DNA of 64,000 nt, from contig NW_024468918.1 in the NCBI RefSeq assembly GCF_011745365.1, positions 834,488-898,487 on the forward strand. The letters run 5' to 3'. The translations under genes and the position numbers were made by a program. Origin of the DNA: Cryphonectria parasitica EP155 (lineage: Eukaryota; Ascomycota; Sordariomycetes; Diaporthales; Cryphonectriaceae). Shown here piece after piece: positions 57,739-64,000 of this stretch. The notes beneath the pieces are model-generated. The model made no database searches. It saw nothing but the letters and a program-made list of their open reading frames with translations, and was not told the DNA's origin. Position 1 is the first letter of the stretch. Each line of letters opens with the position of its first letter.

Positions 57739-58598
57739 TCCGCATTATGGCGTAAAAGCAGAACTGGTAGCTAATTCAAACGCTCTTCTCTCTTTTCCGG
57801 AGTACAGGCAGCAAAAGGACCAGAAGAAGACCGATGATGGGCAGAACTACCAGGCCCAGCTCGAGGAGCTCGACATCTTGATTGAGTCCGTCCAGGACTT
57901 CTGGCGCTACAATAACAACACACCCGTCGACCAGATCAAGATGCGCGAGTCCATCTACCTGTTCAAGAAGGGTTTCAGGCCTATATGGGAGGACAGGCGC
58001 AACATCCTGGGCGGCAGCTGGACTTTCCGTGTGGGCAAGAACAACGGGCCCGACTTCTGGACGAGGGTGCAACTCATGGCCATCGGAGAGCAGCTGCAGG
58101 CTGCCCTGGCCGAGGGTAAGATTCTCATCTTCTTTGTCCTTGATACTACGGCGTTCTATAATGCTCGTGACTGGTAGACCGACCGACTGACTGGATACAG
58201 GTGACCAAATTTGTGGCGTAGGCCTCTCGGTCCGCTTCAACTCCCACCTGATCACCATTTGGCACCGCGACTCGTCGAAACAGAAGTCCATCGATGGCCT
58301 GCTTGAGTGCGTGCTGGGCGAGCTGCCTCCAGAGCTGACACCCAAGCCCGACAACTATTTCTATAAGAGGCACTGCGACCACCCCGGCTTTGAGCCGCCT
58401 CCGGAGCTGAAAGCCGTGCTGGATTCTCACAACGCGAGGGTGGCTGTCGAGAAGGCTGCCGCTGAGAAGGCGCTCGCTGCCGAGGCTGCCACGCCCATCT
58501 CGACGGTGCCAGAAGAAGAGTCGATCGACGGGGATGGTGCGAATGGGACGCATAGTGATGCCCCCGCGGTGGCAGTGACAACGTCGCAGGCTGCATGA
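57470..58598 (+). CDS. eIF4E family cap-binding protein (class II)
   Basis: Exons 57470-57651, 57808-58115 and 58201-58598 give 295 residues. eIF4E proteins bind the mRNA 5' cap. Signature segments are HVWNVYFDR at the end of exon 1, SVQDFWRYNNN, the cap-stacking FRPIWEDRRNILGGSW and IWHRDSSKQ near the end of the fold. The spacing and the IWEDRRNILGG form match class II eIF4E (4EHP/nCBP) more than canonical eIF4E1. In 4EHP the first cap-stacking Trp is replaced by an aromatic or other residue, so this protein may repress or specialise translation rather than drive bulk initiation. N-terminal 50 and C-terminal ~60 residues are disordered (Ala/Glu-rich). Introns are GT..AG and phase-consistent; intron 1 carries a 37-nt GT run. 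Confidence 0.9.
57699..57735 (+). repeat. (GT)n microsatellite in eIF4E intron 1
   Basis: About 18 perfect GT units within the 156-nt first intron, ending 72 nt before the acceptor. Confidence 0.9.
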
Positions 58599-59746
58599 GA
58601 TGATCAACGACAGCATTTGCTTTCCCGGATTGATCCACAACGAAGACACTGGCTCCCGATCACCGGGGCCGGCATGACGACCACCAATTCATACAGGAAC
58701 AAGGCTGCATAATCTCTGGCGTTTCTCGTACCACATGGGTTGCCCTACAATGGCTGGCTTGATCAGGACGCCCCAGCAGATGGTTCCATGGGTGCTGTCT
58801 CTCTATCCCTCTTTCTCCTCAGACCAGGGTCAATAGTCATACAAGGGGACTGTATTTTTTTATTATCAATTTTTTATATAAAAGGAACTATCTAAATGGC
58901 ATGTTATCATGATTCCAAAATGACTTGTTCTAGGAGACTTGACAGTCGGCAGCAGCAAGCCGAATCTTTGGCGAGTGATTGGTTTGTGACATGGGATGAA
59001 TCGTAGCACCTTCACACCACTGGGGAGAATGTGTTTCGTCTGACGTTTGAGATGAGAGAATGGTTCGGTTCCTTTTGCAAGGTCTTGATAGATCCTACCA
59101 ACTAATGGGAAGAGTCGGTTTCGATAGTACCTGGCTGGACGGGATCGAGGATCTACGTGAGGAGACCCACGCAGGCTGACTACAATGTAATCGGGACGAA
59201 GCAAAACGCGTGAGAGTGTCGTGATGATACCCGTCTCTTCCTTTCCACTTATCTAGACCTGTGCAATGATACTCAGAATTTGTAGGCTACGCAGCAGAAG
59301 GAATGTCCATATAGTGCCTGACACAATCCTCTGCATTTTTAGACTCCGACTTGGGATGTTCTTCTCCTTTTCTTTCACTTTCTTTGATTCTAGAATTATA
59401 TATCTCTTTGCAACCATAGAGAGAGGGTTGACAACATGCTTAAAATATGTAGCGAGTACATGGAGTGACATGCCCAAGGGTTCGGGTTATGGCCATCATC
59501 TTGTTAGAGACAATCGAGCCCTCACTGCCAACAACAACAACTTACAAGAGTGTTCAACAACATCGCAACAAACAAGTGCAGCCTAGAAAGGACAAGCAGC
59601 AGCTTCCTATCATCTCAACCTGCATATATCATCCGCATAAAATAAAATCAACAGACAAGGAGGTTGACTGGTCACGGTCTGCCATCATGGTAAATAAACC
59701 CTGACTCTCATCCCCCAGACGTTCTCAACCTCATCATCTCATATGC
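58599..59746. other. Intergenic
   Basis: AT-richer spacer following eIF4E. No ORF with recognisable motifs. Confidence 0.4.
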
Positions 59747-60121
59747 ATGGCCCCGTCTGGTTTCCTTATCGCTCACACACACACAAAGAACAAGGACGGC
59801 CTCCACACCCAGATCCACCTCCACCGTCCGCGCGACGCCGACCTGCTCGAGCAGTTCTGCCGCGACAAGCTGCCCGCGGACGACATCTACGTCCCCGCGC
59901 AGCACCAACCCGTCAACCCAGAGGACGAGGACGACGTGGTACCCGACCAGCATGCCGCGTTTGGCATCCAGAAGGCTACGCAGGCGAGGCGTGAGCCGGC
60001 GTGGCGGGATCATGGCTTGGGGGAGCTGATGGGCAAGGGGCCTGAGGCGGGCGTTTGGAAGGGTATTGGCCGGGCGGGCCAGGTGCAGGCGGGCAAGGCA
60101 CCTAGTCGTTTGCCTCGGTGA
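59747..60121 (+). CDS. Small hypothetical protein
   Basis: A 124-residue ORF, unrecognised. It has GC-rich coding composition. Residues ~25-75 are acidic (LLEQFCRDKLPADDIYVPA, then a Glu/Asp cluster before VVPDQHAAFGIQKATQARRE). A Gly-rich end follows (GPEAGVWKGIGRAGQVQAGK). No signal peptide, membrane helix or known domain is seen. The start is the first in-frame Met with coding-like sequence downstream. An upstream exon is possible because a donor-like GTAAAT and a CAG acceptor lie just before it. Confidence 0.5.
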   Translation: MAPSGFLIAHTHTKNKDGLHTQIHLHRPRDADLLEQFCRDKLPADDIYVPAQHQPVNPEDEDDVVPDQHAAFGIQKATQARREPAWRDHGLGELMGKGPEAGVWKGIGRAGQVQAGKAPSRLPR

Positions 60122-60593
60122 TTTTGTTTTGTTCTTCTTCTTTGTGGTTGTTGTTCTTGTCGGCATAGCTGGCGTTCATCATGGTGGTGTGTGGTCTCTG
60201 TTACGTCGCCCTGCTTTGTCTTGTCCTGTGCCAGTCTTGGAGGGAACCTATATCTATATGCCGGTCTCGATATCTCTTCCTACCCTGACTGAAGTAATAA
60301 GAGGGCGTATGGCGTCTCTTTATATTCTAATACGAGAGACCTTCGTTCTCCCCTTTTGATGCGCACTTCCCCTTGTATGTGCCCACGGTTCACATCGTGC
60401 CGTCGCTATGGATGGCCGGCTCTATCGAGCTCACTGACAAAAAGCGCCTTCTCCTGCTTTCCAGTCCCAACACCAAGTCCAGGAAGAAGACTATACCCCT
60501 TAACGCCGTGCCATGCATGAAACAAGTAATAGTGTAGATCAACCAAGCCAGGCAGATGCAAAAGACTGCCCCCACAATGCTCCCGTCACTTGT
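60122..60593. other. Convergent 3' region
   Basis: A 472-nt spacer between convergent stop codons, T-rich at its left end. Nothing else seen. Confidence 0.4.
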
Positions 60594-61440
60594 TCACTTG
60601 TTCAACCCTAGATACGCCTCCCTCTCCAAGACCTCCCCGGCAAACTTGACCAGAAACACCGTCTTGCCAGGCCACATCTCCTGCACTGCAGCCCCAGCCT
60701 CCGCCCCTGTACCCTCGGCCGCGGCTTGCTGGCCACCAACGCTATGGGCTGTGACTCTAGCAGGAAAACCGGCACCGTCGCATATGCCCTCGATGATGCC
60801 CGCGACGTACGCGGCGCAGTTGAGCTGGGACATCTCGCGCGGGACGCTGATGTAGGCGTTGACCAGGGGCTCGTTGTCGATGATCATGTACTCGTCTGGC
60901 GTCTCTGGGTTGGACGACTTCTCGAGGCGGTCGGCCTGGCGCCCGAAGAGGTGTGTCCACATCTGGATCTTGATCAGGTGCAACAGGGTGATGATGTCCC
61001 GGGGGCGCAGCTGGCTGCGGGGCGGCTCGCGGTAGAGGAGGAGGTCGAGGAGCTTGAGGCCTATCGGGTGGCCCTGAAGGTTCAACCTATATAGTTTGAC
61101 AAGAAGATGTCTGTCAGCCTCAAGCTCTCTCCTTCTGTACATTCTCATACAAGGGGAAGAAGAGGATGGTGGGCCCCCCGGCCGGAGGGGGAGGGGAAGG
61201 AGGGCTGGGCGTTTACCTCTTCTCCAGATCCTGAATACCAGTCACCCTTTTTTGCGCATAGCTGACCATCTCAGAAAATAGGTAGGCGAAGCTCGACTGG
61301 CTCAGCTCCGACGTTCTCGTCCTGTTCAGGGTTCGCGAGTAGATGGTCTTGCCATTGGTGGGATACCGCAGGCCACTGGCTACGGCTGCTGCGACGGGCA
61401 CTGTGGCGGCTGTCTTGGGCGTCGGCGGTATACTCGACAT
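60594..61440 (-). CDS. trs31: TRAPP complex subunit Trs31 (TRAPPC5)
   Basis: Core subunit of the TRAPP complexes, which activate Rab1/Ypt1 in ER-Golgi traffic. Exons 61440-61217 and 61086-60594 (130-nt GT..AG intron, phase 2) give 238 residues. The hallmark Bet3/Trs31 segments are present: YAQKRVTGIQDLEKRL across the intron, LQGHPIGLKLLDLLLYRE, QMWTHLFGRQADRLEKS, DEYMIIDNEPLVNAYISVP and LNCAAYVAGIIEGICDGAGF. The TRAPP core then ends near MWPGKTVFLVKFAGEVLERE. The N-terminal ~25 residues are Pro/Thr/Ala-rich, as in fungal orthologues. Orthology is clear. Confidence 0.95.
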
Positions 61441-61987
61441 GTTGTGCGTAGAGGTGTGCAGTGTGTTTCTTGTGTGGAGGGTGTCGCCAATTGCTCTCTT
61501 GTGGTGGTGTAGAAAAAAAGTAAATGCACTTTGATGATTGTTTGCCGAGACACTTGGAGCACTGCACATGCTCTCCCGCAGGTGCAGGTGCAGGTGGTGT
61601 GGCTTATCGAGATAAGAGGGTTCACTGCTGCTGTGGTCTACAGTAGAACATGGTACATGGTACTTGTATGGGCACCTCACTATTCCCCCTGTATCTCATT
61701 CCCTCTTTCTTCTGAATGATTTTGAATAGCTACTTAAGTAAGTACTTATTCGTGCCTTTTGGGAAATCAGGAGAGGGAAAAGAAAGGAGGGAAAGAAAAA
61801 AAAAGGGGGGGGGGGGTTGTAACTCTCTTATCTCCTTTTCTTTCTATTCTTATTACATTATATATCTTCCATGTATGTACAAGTCTAAAAAAAAGAAAGG
61901 AAAGAAATGAATCCACATGAAAAGGTCGGTCATGCCCCTCCGGCGTTGTGTACGTCGTTTCCTCCAGGAGAGAAGGCCTTGCATATT
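61441..61987. other. Intergenic with poly-G
   Basis: Contains a run of 12 G (61805-61816), preceded by A-rich sequence, about 170 nt past the stop of the Sec14-like gene. No gene. Confidence 0.45.
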
Positions 61988-63064
61988 CTAAGCTGCTGCG
62001 ACGACTTCCGCCGTGGTGTTTGCCTTGTCCTCAGCATCCGAGTCCGAGATGGCCAGTTTCTCCTGAACTAGATCGCTCGCCTCCCCGATAGCGCCCTGCA
62101 CCCCTTTTGCCCCCTCAGCCCCCCTCAGGTACACCTCTGACTCCCCGATGACGCTGCCGCCCTGGGCCCACCTCTTCTTCTGCTCGTCTCTCCTCTCGTC
62201 ACACATCTTGATCAGCGCAGGCCAGTACTCTGCATGGTCGTATTCAAAGTCGAGGGCGCCGTCGCTGAACTCGGTCCACAGCTGCTCGGCGGGGACGTAG
62301 GTCTTCATGTCCTCGTTGAACTTGAGCTTCTCCTTGGTGACGGGGTCCAGCAGCGGCTTAATGATCTTGAAGAAGCCCACGACCAGGAAGGGCATATTGA
62401 TGATGAGCGCCTTGCCCAGCCTCTCCGGGTAGTGCGTCTGCAGGATGTGTAGGACCTCCTTGGCCTGGCTGATGGGCGGCGACGTGTTGCCGCTGCGTCC
62501 CGACCCAGACTTGAAGTTGATCAGGAGCGCCAGCGTCTCCTGGCCCGGCGGCATGAGCTCGATCGTCCTCTCCAGCATGAACACCAGGTGCTCCACCTGC
62601 CTATGGCTGGCCGCCGTGTTCTGCCGCCCCGGGTTGAGGTACTGGCACGGCCGGCCCTCGTTGTCAAAGCCCAGGATGACCTGCTTGCCCGTCTCGTTCT
62701 CGGGCGAGATGTGCTCGGACGTCAGCTTGTCGTATACCCCAAACTCGCGCCGCCACAGAAGCGTGTCAATCAGCCGCTTCTCCGAATGCGCCTGGTTCCA
62801 TTTGGTCGCGCGCAGGTAGCGTAGAAGGCACTCCCGCGTGAGCCAGAACTTCTCGTCTTCGGTGAGGTCCGACGGTGCGTTTTTGGGGATGTTGACGCCC
62901 GCGTCAGGGGTGTGCCATGATTTCACCTGGTTGAGGAGCCAGTCATACTTGTGTTGTTGTTCCTCGGTGAGCTCGGGTGCGGGCTTGGGCCTGCTGGCCT
63001 CTGTCGGGTGCTCGAGGGGAACCTTTAGCATCGCAGGCTTGGTGGCGGTGGCATCTGCTGCCAT
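61988..63064 (-). CDS. Sec14-like CRAL-TRIO lipid-transfer protein
   Basis: A 358-residue protein from the Met at 63064 (MAADATATKP). The open frame continues upstream with a hydrophobic stretch that I take as untranslated. The CRAL-TRIO N-terminal helices (CLLRYLRATKWNQAHSEKRL, then LIDTLLWRREFG) come first. The lipid-binding CRAL-TRIO domain (~120-280) follows, including QVEHLVFMLERTIELMP, LALLINFKSGSG, VLHILQTHYPERLGKALIIN and PFLVVGFFKIIKPLLDPVTK. It is closest in feel to the Pdr16/Pdr17/Csr1 phosphatidylinositol-transfer branch. The role would be PI or sterol exchange between membranes. No intron. It is divergent from pol12, sharing a 658-nt promoter region. Confidence 0.88.
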   Translation of the reverse strand: MAADATATKPAMLKVPLEHPTEASRPKPAPELTEEQQHKYDWLLNQVKSWHTPDAGVNIPKNAPSDLTEDEKFWLTRECLLRYLRATKWNQAHSEKRLIDTLLWRREFGVYDKLTSEHISPENETGKQVILGFDNEGRPCQYLNPGRQNTAASHRQVEHLVFMLERTIELMPPGQETLALLINFKSGSGRSGNTSPPISQAKEVLHILQTHYPERLGKALIINMPFLVVGFFKIIKPLLDPVTKEKLKFNEDMKTYVPAEQLWTEFSDGALDFEYDHAEYWPALIKMCDERRDEQKKRWAQGGSVIGESEVYLRGAEGAKGVQGAIGEASDLVQEKLAISDSDAEDKANTTAEVVAAA

Positions 63065-63722
63065 TATTTCGAAGAGAGGCGAAGAACAAGAAGAGAAAAG
63101 GAGAAGAAGGATTGTACGTATGAGGATAAAACGTTGGTCAGACAGAGAGGAGAGCACCGAAGGGAGGCTAAGGGGGTTATAGATAATGTCTTCTTCCGCC
63201 TTCTGCTATATCATGAAGCCACATTTACAAGAAGTTCGTTGATGAAGGATGGATAATGAAAATGAGATGTCGGCGCCGGGTGGATCCGTGGTGCTCGTGG
63301 TAATAGGTACTGGGGTACTGTGGTTCTGGTACAATACTGCTGCAAGGACTATGTACCACAGTACCCAGTAGTACTCCAGTGGAACGCTCAACTGTAGATT
63401 TCCAGGGGACCCAAGAAACTAAGCTAGGGGGAAGTGGGGGGGGGGGGGGGATTTGCCCTACAGTACTACCCACGATCAGAGACCTGGCGTATCGATAAGC
63501 ACCGCTAACCGGGCTCCCCTCCATTAAACCCTAAAACGCGTCAAGACGCGTCTCATTTCGAAATCGGGAACAAGCAGGAGAAGGAAGGAAGGTCACCACC
63601 AATATTCTGACTGACAAAACCGTGTCTCAGTCCACCGCTTACCACTTCCCACCAGATAACACCACCACTATCTCGGATCATTTCCCTCTCTCGATATAGA
63701 CAACAAGGACAGGCAGGAGAGG
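63065..63722. other. Divergent promoter region with poly-G
   Basis: Promoter region shared by the Sec14-like gene and pol12. A run of 15 G lies at 63436-63450, and several TAC/GTACT motifs lie at 63300-63380. MCB elements are listed separately. Confidence 0.5.
63536..63551. promoter_or_regulatory. Paired MCB elements upstream of pol12
   Basis: Two perfect ACGCGT hexamers (63536-63541 and 63546-63551), four bases apart, 172-187 nt upstream of the pol12 start. ACGCGT is the MluI cell-cycle box bound by the MBF transcription factor, which drives G1/S expression of DNA-replication genes, including DNA polymerase alpha-primase subunits in yeast. The position and pairing make functional MBF control likely. 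Confidence 0.7.
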
Positions 63723-64000
63723 ATGGCGAACTCGACAGTGGCAGAGCTCAACGAGCGCTTTGGTGCTGGAGACAAGGGCCTCGGGCAGGATGTCGTCGTT
63801 GAGATGCAGTCCATCATGAGGCTGCATAACCTGTCGCCCGAGGACTTGTACTTCAAGTGGGAGTCATACTGCATCAAGCTGGACATGAATGAGACACAGC
63901 CTTCCTTCGAGAGGATGAATGCCTTCAAACAGGACCTGCAGGATGCCCTGGAAAAGACCACCCGGACGCAGGTGCACACGAAGTCGGAGAGGCGGACGGG
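63723..64000 (+). CDS. pol12: DNA polymerase alpha subunit B, 5' part
   Basis: Partial: 92 complete codons to the window edge with no stop. MANSTVAELNERFGAGDKGL is followed by LHNLSPEDLYFKWESYCIKL and the basic end TKSERR. This matches the N-terminal helical domain of the polymerase alpha B subunit, where the LSPEELxFKWESY segment is characteristic. The subunit links polymerase alpha-primase to the CMG-associated replisome. The paired MCB elements upstream support a replication role. The phosphoesterase-like domain would lie to the right, outside the window. Confidence 0.82.
   Translation, partial: MANSTVAELNERFGAGDKGLGQDVVVEMQSIMRLHNLSPEDLYFKWESYCIKLDMNETQPSFERMNAFKQDLQDALEKTTRTQVHTKSERRT

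Noticed and set aside
63065..63157. Upstream in-frame extension of the Sec14-like protein with a hydrophobic stretch that mimics a signal peptide
   Set aside because: Sec14 proteins are cytosolic, and the conserved sequence begins after the Met at 63064; the extension is better read as leader.

Overview
This window is nuclear DNA of a filamentous ascomycete (Pezizomycotina). Genes lie on both strands with kilobase-scale gaps, and many are interrupted by short GT..AG introns of about 50-150 nt. Coding DNA is GC-rich, and the proteins are typical filamentous-fungal orthologues (Ypt7, Spb1, Cdt2, Rad9/Crb2, Trs31, Vma1, Pol12). I cannot name the genus. I found no tRNA, rRNA, CRISPR array or intact transposon.

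Layout. 0-10 kb: a small mitochondrial-type DUF1748 protein (-), a fungal AAA-like protein without a P-loop (-), the vacuolar Rab GTPase ypt7 (+, 4 exons) and an EamA/SLC35F-type transporter (+). 10-19 kb: a heme-oxygenase-like membrane protein (+), the CRL4 substrate receptor cdt2 (-) and the rRNA 2'-O-methyltransferase spb1 (+, 3 exons), the last two divergently arranged. 19.5-24.2 kb: a 1470-residue fusion of a GMC (cholesterol-oxidase-like) oxidoreductase with an alpha/beta-hydrolase (-, 4 exons). 24.2-29.9 kb: a 5.7-kb stretch where I see no convincing gene, only microsatellites and homopolymers. 30-38 kb: acyl-protein thioesterase (+), SDR oxidoreductase (-, 2 exons), a proline-rich protein (+) with a decayed 98-bp partial copy upstream, and a nuclear-type prolyl-4-hydroxylase-like 2OG oxygenase (+). 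39.3-43.2 kb: vma1, catalytic subunit A of the vacuolar H+-ATPase, 7 exons. 44.9-53 kb: a DUF4048-like coiled-coil protein (-) and a rad9/crb2 checkpoint mediator with C-terminal BRCT repeats (+). 54-64 kb: a small basic ORF (-), a class-II eIF4E/4EHP (+), a small hypothetical protein (+), TRAPP subunit trs31 (-), a Sec14-type CRAL-TRIO lipid-transfer protein (-) and the 5' end of pol12 (+), cut by the window edge.

The main finding is an in-frame 518-residue intein with a LAGLIDADG homing endonuclease inside vma1, exactly at the site used by the budding-yeast VMA1 intein (PI-SceI/VDE). Splicing residues and both endonuclease aspartates are present, so the element looks intact. The VMA1 inteins I know of come from Saccharomycotina yeasts, so one in a filamentous ascomycete is noteworthy.

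Several genes share themes without forming a cluster. Ypt7, Vma1, Trs31, the Sec14-like protein and perhaps the EamA transporter serve vacuole and membrane traffic. Cdt2, Rad9/Crb2 and Pol12 serve S phase and the DNA-damage response, and two perfect MCB (ACGCGT) elements lie upstream of pol12.
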